The translations under genes were made by a program, and so were the position numbers. A stretch of 64,000 nucleotides of DNA from Pseudomonadota bacterium (GTDB taxonomy: Bacteria; Pseudomonadota; Gammaproteobacteria; Burkholderiales; Rhodocyclaceae): assembly GCA_018241725.1 (NCBI GenBank), contig JAFEDI010000045.1, positions 95,894-159,893 on the forward strand. The letters run 5' to 3'. Below, piece by piece: positions 43,420 through 55,312 of the stretch (position 1 is its first letter; each line of letters opens with the position of its first letter). The notes under the pieces were generated by a model, which searched no databases, was not told where the DNA came from, and saw nothing but the letters and a program-made list of their open reading frames with translations.

Positions 43420-44637
43420 ATGCAAACCAACCTGAGCGAAGCGGCCCGTCACCGCTACGGGGCCGAAGTGGCCGAGAGCGTGCTGCGGAGCTGCGTGCAC
43501 TGCGGCTTCTGCAATGCCACCTGCCCCACCTACCAGCTCCTCGGCAACGAGCTCGACGGGCCCCGTGGCCGCATCTACCTGATGAAGCAGATGTTCGAGA
43601 CCGGCGAGGTCAGCGAGAGCACCCGCACCCACCTGGACCGCTGCCTCACCTGCCGCAACTGCGAAACCACCTGCCCGTCCGGCGTGCAGTACCACAAGCT
43701 GCTCGACATCGGCCGCGCCACCGTCGAGGAACTGGTGCCGCGCGGCACCGGCGAGCGCCTGCGCAACCTGGCGTTGCGCGCAATCGTTCCCAACCCGGGG
43801 CGCGTCAAGGCCGCCCTCGGCATCGGCTCGGCGCTGCGCGCCTTCCTGCCGGCCTCGGTGGCCGACAAGCTACCGCGCCACCAGTACGCCCCCAAACCCC
43901 GCCCCACGGCGCGCCAGAGCCGTGTCGTACTGATGCTGGAAGGCTGCGTACAACCCGGCGTATCGCCCAATACCAATGCCGCCGCTGCGCGCATCCTCGA
44001 CCGCCTGGGCATTTCCATCCAACCGGCGCCGGAGGCCGGCTGCTGCGGCGCCGTGGATTACCACCTCAATGCCCAGGACGCAGGCCTGGAGCGGGCTCGC
44101 CGCAACATCGATGCCTGGTGGCCAGCCATCGAGGCCGGTGCCGAAGCCATCGTGCAGACCGCCAGCGGCTGCGGCGCCTTCGTCAAGGAATACGGTTTCC
44201 TGCTGCGCGACGACCCGGTCTATCGGGACAAAGCCGCACGCGTCAGCGCCCTGGCCAAGGATCTCGTCGAAGTACTCGCCCGCGAGCCGCTGGAGAAGCT
44301 CGGCGTACGCGCCGACAAGCGCCTCGCCTTCCACTGCCCCTGCACCCTGCAGCACGCCCAGAAGCTCGGCGGCGTTGTGGAAGGCGTACTGCGCCGCGTT
44401 GGCTTCACGCTCACGGCTGTACCCGACGGCCACCTGTGCTGCGGCTCAGCCGGCACCTACTCAATCACCCAGCCCGAGCTGTCCCAACAGTTGCGCGACC
44501 GCAAGATGGACGCGCTGGAGAGCGGCAAACCACAACTGATCGCCACCGCCAACATCGGCTGCCAGATGCATCTGGATGGCGCCGGACGCACCGAGGTCCG
44601 CCACTGGATCGAGATCGTCGAGGACGCCCTCTCCTGA
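43420..44637 (+). CDS. glcF: Glycolate oxidase iron-sulfur subunit GlcF
   Basis: 405 residues. N-terminal ferredoxin domain has two CxxCxxxC motifs (CVHCGFCNATC and CLTCRNCETTC). The rest holds two CCG domains (AGCCGAVDYH and LCCGSAGTYS) that bind heterodisulfide-type clusters. Passes electrons from GlcDE to the quinone pool. ATG at 43420 follows glcE by 38 bases. Confidence 0.92.
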   Translation: MQTNLSEAARHRYGAEVAESVLRSCVHCGFCNATCPTYQLLGNELDGPRGRIYLMKQMFETGEVSESTRTHLDRCLTCRNCETTCPSGVQYHKLLDIGRATVEELVPRGTGERLRNLALRAIVPNPGRVKAALGIGSALRAFLPASVADKLPRHQYAPKPRPTARQSRVVLMLEGCVQPGVSPNTNAAAARILDRLGISIQPAPEAGCCGAVDYHLNAQDAGLERARRNIDAWWPAIEAGAEAIVQTASGCGAFVKEYGFLLRDDPVYRDKAARVSALAKDLVEVLAREPLEKLGVRADKRLAFHCPCTLQHAQKLGGVVEGVLRRVGFTLTAVPDGHLCCGSAGTYSITQPELSQQLRDRKMDALESGKPQLIATANIGCQMHLDGAGRTEVRHWIEIVEDALS

Positions 44638-44717
44638 ATCCAAACCCGGCGCCGCCGCCGGAGTCCGGCCGGACTTGCAGCACCCGCAGTACCACACCAA
44701 AAAGAGGAGACAAAACC

Positions 44718-46379
44718 ATGGTTTGGCAACAGACATACGACCCGCTCGGCAGCATGCTGCTGAGTACGCTGGTCGCTGCAATCCCGGTAGCGGTCATGCT
44801 GATTGGCCTCGGCTTCTTGCACCTGAAGGCCCACATTGCAGCGGCAGCCGGCCTGGCCAGCGCGCTGCTGATCGCTATCTTTGCGTACGGCATGCCGGCG
44901 GAAATGGCCGGCAAGGCGGCCTTCTTGGGCGGCCTCACCGGCCTGCTGCCGATCGGCTGGATCGTGCTCAACATCATCTTCCTGCATCAGCTCACCGAGC
45001 AGAACGGATCATTCAAGATTCTGCAGGACTCCATCGCCGGCATCACCGAAGACCGGCGCCTGCAACTGCTGCTGATCGCCTTCGCCTTCGGCGCCTTCTT
45101 CGAAGGTGCGGCCGGCTTCGGCACGCCGGTAGCCGTAACCGCGGCGATCCTCATCGGCCTCGGTTTCTCGCCGCTGGCCGCCTCCGGCCTGTCCCTGATC
45201 GCCAATACCGCTCCGGTGGCCTATGGCGCGCTCGGCACGCCGATCATTACGCTGGCCAAGGTCCACAACTATGATGTGATGGCCGTGTCGGCGATGGTCG
45301 GCCGCCAGCTGCCGTTCTTCTCGGTGCTGGTGCCCTTCTGGCTGATCTGGGCCTTCGCCGGGCGCAAGGGAATGCTGCAGATCTGGCCCGCCATCCTGGT
45401 CGCGGGCGTCACCTTCGCGATCCCGCAGTTCATCGTCTCCAACTTCTTCGGCCCGGAGCTGGTGGACGTCATCGCCGCGATGTGCTCGATGATCTGCCTG
45501 GTGCTGTTCATGAAGGTCTGGCAGCCCGCCGAGATCTGGCGCTCCACCTCCCTGCGCGGCCACGAGGAAGATGGCGGCAAGGCCGCCCCCCTCACGGCGA
45601 TCGCCCGTCACGCCAGCGGCGACGTGGTGCGCGCCTGGATGCCCTGGTTCATCCTGACGGTGTTCGTCTTCATCTGGGGCCTGCCAGCGGTGAAGGCCTA
45701 CTTCAACGGCATCTACGCCCCCAAGTTCCCGATCGAAGGCCTGCACAAGCTGGTCGAGAAGGTACCGCCGGTCGTTGCCACACCGACCAAGGAAGGCGCG
45801 GAATATGTCTTCGGGTTGCTGTCCGCCACTGGCACCGGCATCTTCGTGGCAGCCATCGTCGGTGGCCTGGCAATGAAGTACAACCCGCTGACCCTTCTGC
45901 GCACCTACGGCAAGACGATCTGGCTGGTCCGCTACTCGCTGATCACCATCGTGCTGATGCTGGCTCTCGGCACGCTGACCCGTTATTCCGGCCTCGACAC
46001 GACGCTGGGCCTGGCCTTCGCCTCCACCGGCGTGCTGTATCCCTTCTTCGGGACCTTGATGGGCTGGCTCGGCGTCGCGCTGACTGGCTCCGACACAGCC
46101 TCCAACGTGCTCTTCGGCGGCATGCAGAAGGTTGCGGCGGAACAGCTCGGCCTCAGCCCCAATCTGATGGGGGCGGCCAACAGTGCCGGCGGCGTGATGG
46201 GCAAGATGGTGGATGCCCAGTCCATCGTGGTGGCTTCGACGGCAACGCGCTGGTTCAACCACGAAGGTGACATCCTGCGCTACGTGTTCTTCCACTCCAT
46301 CGCCCTCGCCTGCCTGGTGGGTATCTTCGTGACGCTGCAGGCCTACGTCTGGCCATTCAGCGCCCTCGTCATCAAGTGA
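44718..46379 (+). CDS. Lactate/glycolate permease (LctP family)
   Basis: 553 residues, 12 or more hydrophobic segments, no signal peptide. Family motifs GAFFEGAAGFGTPVAVTAAILIGLGF, NTAPVAYGALGTPI and GVALTGSDTASNVLFG place it with LctP/GlcA, 2-hydroxy-acid:H+ symporters. Follows glcF after 80 bases and has an AGAGGAG site. Substrate likely glycolate given the operon. Confidence 0.9.
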   Translation: MVWQQTYDPLGSMLLSTLVAAIPVAVMLIGLGFLHLKAHIAAAAGLASALLIAIFAYGMPAEMAGKAAFLGGLTGLLPIGWIVLNIIFLHQLTEQNGSFKILQDSIAGITEDRRLQLLLIAFAFGAFFEGAAGFGTPVAVTAAILIGLGFSPLAASGLSLIANTAPVAYGALGTPIITLAKVHNYDVMAVSAMVGRQLPFFSVLVPFWLIWAFAGRKGMLQIWPAILVAGVTFAIPQFIVSNFFGPELVDVIAAMCSMICLVLFMKVWQPAEIWRSTSLRGHEEDGGKAAPLTAIARHASGDVVRAWMPWFILTVFVFIWGLPAVKAYFNGIYAPKFPIEGLHKLVEKVPPVVATPTKEGAEYVFGLLSATGTGIFVAAIVGGLAMKYNPLTLLRTYGKTIWLVRYSLITIVLMLALGTLTRYSGLDTTLGLAFASTGVLYPFFGTLMGWLGVALTGSDTASNVLFGGMQKVAAEQLGLSPNLMGAANSAGGVMGKMVDAQSIVVASTATRWFNHEGDILRYVFFHSIALACLVGIFVTLQAYVWPFSALVIK

Positions 46380-46393
46380 TCGGGAGAGTCCTC

Positions 46394-46840
46394 ATGTACA
46401 AGCGCATTCTGGTTGCCATCGACAGCAGCAACACCGCCCGCAAGGCCCTCGACGAAGCCGTGCAGCTGGCCAGTCTGTCCGGCGCCACCCTGTGCGTGGC
46501 CCACGCCCTCGACGAGGCGCCGCTGGTACAGCACGCGATGGGCATCGGCACCTTTATCGACGCCGACAAGATCAAGGACGAGATGCGCCAGGTCGCCCTC
46601 CCGGTGCTCGACGAAGCGGTGGCCAGGGCCAGCGCCGAGGGCGTCGCGGCCGAGCGGCTGCTGATCGAATCGGACAACAAGCGCACCGCCGAGCAGATCG
46701 TTGACGCGGCCCAGAACTGGGGCGCGGACCTGATCGTCGCTGGCACCCATGGCCGCCACGGCATGGACCGCCTGCTGGTCGGCAGCGTCGCCGAGAACCT
46801 GACCCGGCTGGCGAAAACCTCGCTGCTGCTGGTGCGCTGA
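46394..46840 (+). CDS. Universal stress protein (UspA family)
   Basis: 148 residues. Conserved start YKRILVAIDSSNTARKAL and the ATP-binding GTHGRHGMDRLLVGSVAENLTRLAKTSLLLVR near the C-terminus. Follows the permease gene by 14 bases, so it is probably the last gene of the glycolate operon. Confidence 0.88.
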   Translation: MYKRILVAIDSSNTARKALDEAVQLASLSGATLCVAHALDEAPLVQHAMGIGTFIDADKIKDEMRQVALPVLDEAVARASAEGVAAERLLIESDNKRTAEQIVDAAQNWGADLIVAGTHGRHGMDRLLVGSVAENLTRLAKTSLLLVR

Positions 46841-46864
46841 GACCAAAAGCATTTGTTTCGGCAA

Positions 46865-46899
46865 GAAAAATGGCGGGCCGTAAGGCCCGCCATTTTTTC
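46865..46899. terminator. Bidirectional terminator between usp and htpG
   Basis: ATGGCGGGCC and GGCCCGCCAT form a 10-bp stem with a GTAA loop. It is flanked by AAAAA on the left and TTTTTT on the right, so it can end transcription of the glycolate operon and of the htpG mRNA from the other side. Confidence 0.85.
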
Positions 46900-46994
46900 G
46901 ATGAAGCAGTCGGAGACTGTCGCCGTGGGAGCGAATTCACTCGCCCGTCACGCGTTCAGCAAGCTCCGTGGGCGAAACGATTCCGCCCCACTCA

Positions 46995-48911
<1,917 letters not shown>

Positions 48912-48986
48912 AAAGCTTGCTCCATAAGAACCGTTAACGATCCCCATATGGGTATGCCCCGCTGACTTTCAAGTCCCTGCCAACGG

Positions 48987-50798
48987 ATGGAACACTCCCG
49001 ATTGCCCACCTCAGCGCTTTTATCGTCGCAGCCCGCAGCGTCCCGGGCAGATCCCCCCGTCGCGGCAAGTTCGCTGCGCTGGCTGCGACTGGCCATCTGG
49101 ATCGCCTTCGCGCTGCTCGCAGCCCTCATCGTCGGCGTCACTACTTCGCTCATCCGTTATGACCACGACCAGGTGCTGCGACGCTCGGAGTCCGAGCTGC
49201 TGAGCCTGACCCGCGTGCTCGAGGAACACATCGCGCGCACCTTTGGCGAGGCGGAGGGCGCCATCAACGAAATTGCCGGCCTGGTTGCACTGCGCGGCGG
49301 CATCGACGCCTTCGGCCAGGGGGAGCTGCAGGCCTTGCTGCAGCAACGCGCGCCCCACCTGCCGGAAGCCGAGACCCTGTTCGTCGAGCGCGAGGATGGA
49401 CGCCTTGCCGCCGATGCCCTCGAGCCGAGCCCCACTGAACAGGATGGTGCGGCACCGGACAAGCCGAGCATACCGCCCGTCCTGAAGGACGGCTTCGATA
49501 TCGGCAGCCCCGGACATCACCAGATCGGCAGCCGCGTCAGCACCCCGCTGACCCGCCAGATCTTCGATGCGGCCGGCAAATACCTCGGAACCGCCGGCGC
49601 GGCAATCAGCCATGCCTATTTCGGGGCCGTATACCGGGAGTTGGGGCTGTCCGACCGGGACACGATCCTCGTTATCCACGCCAGCCGGAAGGTCGTGCTG
49701 ATCCATCACCCTCAAAACGATGCACTGATCGGCACCACGGCCACGTGGCCATCAGTACCTGGCACGGCCGCCGACGCCCGCAGCCTCGTACTGACCGGCG
49801 CCAGCGACACGGACCCGGTAGACAGCATCCGTGCCTACCGCCGCCTGGCCGACCGACCTCTGATCATCGCAGCAAGCCGGCCGGTCGAAGTCGCACTGAC
49901 CGACTTCTACGTCCATCGGCGCTACATCGTGGCCGCGGCCAGCCTGATGCTAACCCTCCTCGGTGCGCTGGCCTTCAGCCTGCACCGCGTCGCCAGCCTG
50001 CGCGACGCCGAACGCGAGGCCCTTGCCGAACTGAATGCATCGCTGGAGGAACGGGTGCGCCAGCGCACCGAAGAACTGGAGCAGTCCAACCGGGAGCTGC
50101 TGAGCTTCAGCTATTCAATCTCCCATGACCTGCGTGCGCCGCTGCGCGCGATCAACGGCTTTGCCCATGCGCTGGCCGAGGATTACGGCGAACGCCTCGA
50201 TGCAACTGGACGCGACTACATCGCCCGCCTCGCCAAGGCCAGCCTACGGATGGGGGAACTCATCGACGCCCTGCTGAAACTCGCCAGCGTGTCGCGGCAA
50301 GCGCTGAAGATCGCACCGACCGACGTGAGCGCCATTGCGCGGGAGATTCTCGATGAACTGGCCACCACCACACCGGAGCGCCCGGTGCAGTTTCACGTTC
50401 AAGACGCGCTCAGCATCGACGCCGATCCGACGCTGATCCGCAATGCCTTGCAGAACCTGCTCGGCAACGCCTGGAAGTTCTCCCGCGACAGCCACCCGGC
50501 GATCATCCAGGTCGGCGGCCGCCCCCACGGGGAGGAACAACTCTTCTACGTGACCGACAATGGGATCGGCTTCGACATGGCCCATGCCGGCAAGCTCTTC
50601 GAGCCCTTCCAGCAACTGCATGCACGGGGCGGCTTCGAAGGTTCGGGTATCGGCCTGGCCAGCGTACGCCGCATCATCGAACGCCACGGCGGGACGATCT
50701 GGGTCGAGTCGGCGCCGGGCGCCGGCACGACGGTCTTCTTCACACTCCCGCGCAGCCCGGCCATTGTCCGCCGCCCGCGCATCAAGCAGATGGGATAA
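48987..50798 (+). CDS. Membrane sensor histidine kinase
   Basis: 603 residues. Membrane helices near residues 30-52 and 311-331 frame a periplasmic sensor domain of dCache type. A short coiled coil (residues 340-370) leads to the HisKA phosphoacceptor SYSISHDLRAPLRAING and an HATPase domain with NLLGNAWKFS, VTDNGIGFDM and GSGIGLASV. No response regulator gene adjoins it. Divergent from htpG. Confidence 0.88.
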   Translation: MEHSRLPTSALLSSQPAASRADPPVAASSLRWLRLAIWIAFALLAALIVGVTTSLIRYDHDQVLRRSESELLSLTRVLEEHIARTFGEAEGAINEIAGLVALRGGIDAFGQGELQALLQQRAPHLPEAETLFVEREDGRLAADALEPSPTEQDGAAPDKPSIPPVLKDGFDIGSPGHHQIGSRVSTPLTRQIFDAAGKYLGTAGAAISHAYFGAVYRELGLSDRDTILVIHASRKVVLIHHPQNDALIGTTATWPSVPGTAADARSLVLTGASDTDPVDSIRAYRRLADRPLIIAASRPVEVALTDFYVHRRYIVAAASLMLTLLGALAFSLHRVASLRDAEREALAELNASLEERVRQRTEELEQSNRELLSFSYSISHDLRAPLRAINGFAHALAEDYGERLDATGRDYIARLAKASLRMGELIDALLKLASVSRQALKIAPTDVSAIAREILDELATTTPERPVQFHVQDALSIDADPTLIRNALQNLLGNAWKFSRDSHPAIIQVGGRPHGEEQLFYVTDNGIGFDMAHAGKLFEPFQQLHARGGFEGSGIGLASVRRIIERHGGTIWVESAPGAGTTVFFTLPRSPAIVRRPRIKQMG

Positions 50799-50830
50799 GC
50801 ACCACTACCGCCATCGCCTTCACATAGATC

Positions 50831-50849
50831 GAGGCTGCCCCAGCCTCAC
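50831..50849. terminator. Hairpin between convergent sensor kinase and greB genes
   Basis: GAGGCTG and CAGCCTC form a 7-bp stem with a very short loop at the meeting point of two convergent genes, overlapping the greB stop. There is no T-tract; a weak candidate. Confidence 0.3.
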
Positions 50850-51400
50850 TCGTAGCGGATTTCCACGACTTCGATTTCGCGAACACCCGCCGGGCTGGCG
50901 AAGCGCACCACATCCCCTTCCCGGGCCTTCAGCAAGGCGCGGGATAGCGGCGCAATCCAGCTGATTCGGCCTTCGGAGGCATTCGCCTCGTCCACACCGA
51001 CAATCTGGTAGGTCTTCTCGTCGTCACCGTCCACATCACAGACAGTGACCGTCGCACCGAAGAAAATCTGCTCGGTATTCTCCTGCTCGGACGGTGTGAC
51101 CACCGTGGCGCCTTCCAGACGCTTTATCAAAAAACGGATACGACGGTCGATCTCCCGCAGGCGCTTCTTGCCGTAGATGTAGTCGCCGTTCTCCGAACGG
51201 TCGCCGTTGGACGCGGCCCAGCGCACCGTCTCGACCAGCTTGGGGCGCTCATCGCGAACGAGTTCATCGAGCTCGGCCTTGAGCCGCTCGAAACCGTTGC
51301 GGGTCATGTAGTTGCGGGTACCGGGCGGCAGGCTGGGCACACCGGGAGCGGACTCGTCGTCCTCGTCCTGGTCGCTTTCCTTGACGAAGGCCTTATTCAC
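50846..51400 (-). CDS. greB: Transcription elongation factor GreB
   Basis: 184 residues. GreA/GreB coiled coil NYMTRNGFERLKAELDELV, with the tip residues in SNGDRSENGDYIYGKKRL, and the C-terminal domain with ISWIAPLSRALLKAREGD. Stimulates transcript cleavage by stalled RNA polymerase. Acidic N-terminal extension of ~30 residues. GTG at 51400 with a GGAG site is preferred to the longer ORF. Confidence 0.88.
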   Translation of the reverse strand: MNKAFVKESDQDEDDESAPGVPSLPPGTRNYMTRNGFERLKAELDELVRDERPKLVETVRWAASNGDRSENGDYIYGKKRLREIDRRIRFLIKRLEGATVVTPSEQENTEQIFFGATVTVCDVDGDDEKTYQIVGVDEANASEGRISWIAPLSRALLKAREGDVVRFASPAGVREIEVVEIRYE

Positions 51401-51497
51401 CCTGAAACACTCCGGAAACAAAACGGTGGGCAATAGTAGGAGCCGCCTGCCTTACTGGCAAGCGACTCCTCCCGACCCACCCTGCATCAGGAACGCG

Positions 51498-51731
51498 TCA
51501 GTGGTAAATCGCCGGCTGGTTCATCAGCGAACCGTAGTCAGCGATCCAGACTTCGAAATCGTCCATTTCGGTGGCCGACGACGCCACGTCGCGCAGTTCC
51601 CGACGGAAGCGCTGGGCCGCCTCGTCGCGGAACAAGGCACCGAGGCCACGCCGCTTGTCTATCACCTCGACCGCATCGAGGTTGGGGTAATCGACTACAT
51701 ACAGGACAGGATTGTTGAGCACCACGTTCAT
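51498..51731 (-). CDS. DUF3567-family protein
   Basis: 77 residues with NPVLYVVDYPNLDAVEVIDKRRGLGALFRDEAAQRF and the C-terminal DYGSLMNQPAIYH, a pattern of the betaproteobacterial DUF3567 family. Function unknown. GGGAGG site before ATG 51731. Confidence 0.8.
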   Translation of the reverse strand: MNVVLNNPVLYVVDYPNLDAVEVIDKRRGLGALFRDEAAQRFRRELRDVASSATEMDDFEVWIADYGSLMNQPAIYH

Positions 51732-51899
51732 GACAGGCCTCCCGATAGCTAGGTTTTGCCTTTTGGGCATCGTGCTACTGAAGATGGGAACACATTCCGG
51801 CACTTCAAGTTCCCCAACGCCGTTGTAATTCCCGCCCCCCGAGCCTAAGATTCCATCGAAACCGCTCGCAGCCGTGCGCTTACCTCATTCAGACAAGGC

Positions 51900-52124
51900 A
51901 TGAACGACAGCAACGAACCCAGCGCCGACGTCACCAGCCTCGCATCCCGGCTGGCGACCCTGACCACAGAGCATCGAGACCTCGACGCGGTCATCTCCCA
52001 GATCTCGTCGGCCCCCCCGCCGGGCGACGAATTGCTGCTGCGTCGCCTCAAGAAACGCAAACTGCTGGTCAAGGACCGGATTGCCATCATCCAGCGCCTC
52101 ATCGACCCGGACGAACCGGCCTGA
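51900..52124 (+). CDS. YdcH-family (DUF465) small protein
   Basis: 74 residues, mostly helical. LASRLATLTTEHRDLDAVIS followed by LLLRRLKKRKLLVKDRI is the YdcH pattern. Function unknown. It precedes metY by 32 bases. Confidence 0.78.
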   Translation: MNDSNEPSADVTSLASRLATLTTEHRDLDAVISQISSAPPPGDELLLRRLKKRKLLVKDRIAIIQRLIDPDEPA

Positions 52125-52156
52125 GACCAGCCCTCCCATCCCAGAATAGATACCGC

Positions 52157-53461
52157 ATGTCCATCCACCGCAATGCCGGGGCCGACACACTGGCCCTGCA
52201 CGCTGGCCAGACGCCCGACCCCGTTCATCATTCCCGGGCCACCCCGATCCACTTCACCACCAGCTACGTTTTCGAGGACAGTGAGCACGCCGCATCGCTG
52301 TTCAACCAGGAACGGGCCGGGCATGTCTATTCGCGTATCTCCAATCCCACCAATGCGGTGCTGGAGGAGCGCATCGCCGCCCTCGATGGAGGCATCGGCG
52401 CGATTGCCTGCGCGAGTGGTCAGGCAGCGTTGCTGCTGGCCATCACAACGCTGATGGGCAGCGGTGGCCACATCGTTGCGTCCCGCGCGCTGTATGGTGG
52501 CTCCAACAACCTGCTTGCCTACACGCTGCCCCGCTTCGGCATTGAAACCACCTTCGTCGCCCCCGGCGATCACCAGGGCTGGCGGGCGGCCATCCGTCCG
52601 GAAACCCGCCTGCTGTTTGGCGAAGCGATCGGCAACCCGGGCCTGGAAGTGCTCGACATCCCTGAACTGGCACAGATCGCCCGTGACGCGCGTATTCCCC
52701 TGTTGGTGGATGCCACGCTGGTCACTCCGATGCTGCAGTGTCCGCTGGATCTCGGCGCCAACCTGGTCGTGCATTCCGCCACCAAATTCCTAGGCGGCCA
52801 CGGGGTTGCGATTGGCGGCCTACTGGTCGATGGCGGCAACTTCAACTGGGAGGCCTCCGGCGGCCATTTCCCGACGCTCACCGAACCCTATGAAGGCTTC
52901 CATGGCATGGACTTCGCTGAGGAGTCCCCCGTTGCCGCCTTCCTGCTGCGCGCACGACGGGAAGGCCTGCGCGACTTCGGCGCCTGCCTGTCGCCGATGA
53001 ATGCCTTCCAGATCCTGCAGGGCATGGAAACCCTGGGTTTGCGGATGGAGCGCCACGTGGCCAACGCGCGGGCGCTGGTCTCCCATCTCGTAGCCCAGCC
53101 GCTGGTGGAATCCGTCTCCTGGCCCGAGCTCGATAGCCATCCCGACCATCAACTGGCGGCACAACTGCTGCCGAAGGGCTGTGGTGGCGTGTTCAGCTTC
53201 AGCCTCAAGGGCGGGCGCAAGGCAGGCGCAGCGTTCATCGAGACACTCAGGGTATTTTCCCACCTGGCCAATGTCGGCGACGCAAAATCACTTGCCATTC
53301 ACCCGGCCAGCACCACGCATTTCCGCATGTCGCGCAATGCACTGCTGTCAGCGGGCATCACGGAAGGAACGATCCGCCTCTCCGTCGGTCTCGAAAGTGT
53401 GTCCGACCTGATCGAAGATGTGGACCGTGCGCTGTACGCCGTCCAGAAAGTCCTGGCCTGA
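52157..53461 (+). CDS. metY: O-acetylhomoserine/O-succinylhomoserine sulfhydrylase
   Basis: 434 residues, a Cys/Met-metabolism PLP enzyme. Pyridoxal lysine is in [38 protein letters not shown] and [13 protein letters not shown] are characteristic. Makes homocysteine directly from acylated homoserine and sulfide. Length and features fit MetY rather than MetB/MetC. Confidence 0.9.
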   Translation: MSIHRNAGADTLALHAGQTPDPVHHSRATPIHFTTSYVFEDSEHAASLFNQERAGHVYSRISNPTNAVLEERIAALDGGIGAIACASGQAALLLAITTLMGSGGHIVASRALYGGSNNLLAYTLPRFGIETTFVAPGDHQGWRAAIRPETRLLFGEAIGNPGLEVLDIPELAQIARDARIPLLVDATLVTPMLQCPLDLGANLVVHSATKFLGGHGVAIGGLLVDGGNFNWEASGGHFPTLTEPYEGFHGMDFAEESPVAAFLLRARREGLRDFGACLSPMNAFQILQGMETLGLRMERHVANARALVSHLVAQPLVESVSWPELDSHPDHQLAAQLLPKGCGGVFSFSLKGGRKAGAAFIETLRVFSHLANVGDAKSLAIHPASTTHFRMSRNALLSAGITEGTIRLSVGLESVSDLIEDVDRALYAVQKVLA

Positions 53462-53475
53462 TTCCGGAAGCACCC

Positions 53476-54318
53476 ATGAGACTCAACCTGTCCGGTCATC
53501 TGACCGACCACATCACCTTCTGCTACACCGGCGGCCAGCGCCTGGAGCGCGACCGCCCCACAGCCCTGTTCATCCATGGCGCCGGGCACGACCACAGCGT
53601 ATGGACGCTGCAGACCCGCTATTTTGCCCACCACGGCTGGAATGTCATTGCCCCGGACCTGCCCGGCCATGGCCGCACCAACGGCCCCGCGCTGGAGAGC
53701 ATTGAAGGCCTGGCCCAGTGGATCCTTGCCCTGGCGCACAAGCTCGGTACTGAGCATCCCGTCGTAATCGGTCACAGCATGGGGGCATTGATCGCGCTGC
53801 AGGTAGCCGCCACGGCTCCCGTACTGGTAAGCCGACTGGCTCTTGTCGGCGCCGTTGCCCCGATGCCGGTAGCCCCCGCCCTGCTGGATGCCACACTGTC
53901 GAACCGGGACAAGGCCCATGCGCTGATCAACCAATGGTCCTTCGCGCCACACAGCCAGACTGGTGCCAGCAGCATTCCCGGCATGAACCTCACCGCACTC
54001 AATGAGCGCCTGATGCAGCGCCAGGCGCCGGGCGTGCTGCATACCGACATGGCTGCGTGCAATGCCTATGCTGCGGGCTTCGACGCCGCCGCACGGGTTC
54101 GCTGTCCAACCCTGCTGCTGAGTTCGGCTCAGGACCGGATGACGCCTCCCAAGGCCATCGCACCGCTCGCCGCGGCCTTCGACAAGGATATCCCGCTCAC
54201 TAGGGTCGTGCTGCCGGACGCCGGCCACGCGATGATGTCCGAAGCCCCCAGCCAAGTGCTCGATGCCTTGTGGGCCTTTGTCAATTCTTCCCACGCAACC
54301 GGACAGCCCCCGACATGA
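53476..54318 (+). CDS. Alpha/beta hydrolase
   Basis: 280 residues. Oxyanion region FIHGAGHDHSVW, nucleophile elbow VIGHSMGAL, acid in SAQDRMTPP and histidine in PDAGHAMM complete a triad. No signal peptide. 14 bases after metY, so likely co-transcribed. Substrate unknown. Confidence 0.85.
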   Translation: MRLNLSGHLTDHITFCYTGGQRLERDRPTALFIHGAGHDHSVWTLQTRYFAHHGWNVIAPDLPGHGRTNGPALESIEGLAQWILALAHKLGTEHPVVIGHSMGALIALQVAATAPVLVSRLALVGAVAPMPVAPALLDATLSNRDKAHALINQWSFAPHSQTGASSIPGMNLTALNERLMQRQAPGVLHTDMAACNAYAAGFDAAARVRCPTLLLSSAQDRMTPPKAIAPLAAAFDKDIPLTRVVLPDAGHAMMSEAPSQVLDALWAFVNSSHATGQPPT

Positions 54319-54373
54319 ACTGATCCGTTTGCTGCAGGCCATTGAGTTCCAATAACCATAACGGAGACAAAGC

Positions 54374-55174
54374 ATGGCTCAGCATGACATCCCCCCGGAC
54401 GACGAACAGGCCGCCGCTGCGCTGCCCTTTCCGACCTTACGCACAATCAGTGCAGGTGCGCCGTTCCAGTGGATAGCGCAGGGCTTCGGAGATCTGAAGG
54501 CCTGCCCTGTCGCCAGCCTGTTCTACGGATTCTGCTTTGCAGCCATGGGCTTGCTGCTGACCTTCGTCTTCGAGCACGCCTACCAATACACCTCCGCGGT
54601 CTCCACCGGCTTCCTGCTCCTCGCCCCGTTCTTTGCAATGGGGCTCTATGAACTCTCTCGACGCCGGGAGCTCGGTGAGCGATGCGCGCTGACCCCGACC
54701 CTGATGGTGTGGCGCCGCAATGCCGGCAACCTGGCTGTCTTTGCCGCTGTGCTGACCGTCATCTTCCTGATCTGGGCACGCGCATCCCTTGTAATCTTCG
54801 CCATCTTCTATACTCAGGAGCTCCCGAATCTGTCCGGCTTTCTCGGGCAGGTGCTGTCCTTCGAGAACCTTGACTTCTTGCTGGTCTATTTCGGCGTCGG
54901 CTCCATCTTTGCGTTGCTCGTGTTTGCGGTCAGCGTGGTGTCCATTCCGCTGATGCTCGACCGCAACCAGGACGCGGTCACATCGATGATCGCCAGCATC
55001 CGGGCCTTGGCCCTCAATCCGCTTCCGCTACTCATCTGGGCTGCGCTGATCGTCAGCCTGACCATCCTGGGTTTTCTGAGTTTTCACCTTGGCCTCGTCG
55101 TACTGATGCCCATCGTCGGGCATGCCACGTGGCACGCCTACCGACAACTGGTGGCGCCGCTACCGACCAACTGA
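54374..55174 (+). CDS. DUF2189-family membrane protein
   Basis: 266 residues with about six hydrophobic helices (near residues 50-70, 80-95, 120-140, 172-195, 205-225 and 235-250). The segment AQGFGDLKACPVASLFYGFCFAAMG and the LALNPLPLLIWAALI stretch match DUF2189. Function unknown. GGAG site before the ATG. Confidence 0.82.
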   Translation: MAQHDIPPDDEQAAAALPFPTLRTISAGAPFQWIAQGFGDLKACPVASLFYGFCFAAMGLLLTFVFEHAYQYTSAVSTGFLLLAPFFAMGLYELSRRRELGERCALTPTLMVWRRNAGNLAVFAAVLTVIFLIWARASLVIFAIFYTQELPNLSGFLGQVLSFENLDFLLVYFGVGSIFALLVFAVSVVSIPLMLDRNQDAVTSMIASIRALALNPLPLLIWAALIVSLTILGFLSFHLGLVVLMPIVGHATWHAYRQLVAPLPTN

Positions 55175-55312
55175 CACCGGGCCCTGTGCTTTTCAGCGAC
55201 ACTCCGCGTCGCAGGCAGCGTTGAACAAGCACATGGGCTTTGCCAATTGCTCCGGCCTGTGGCGAAATAGGCGGGATTTCATACCATCTAATCATGGCCG
55301 GAGAATATTCCC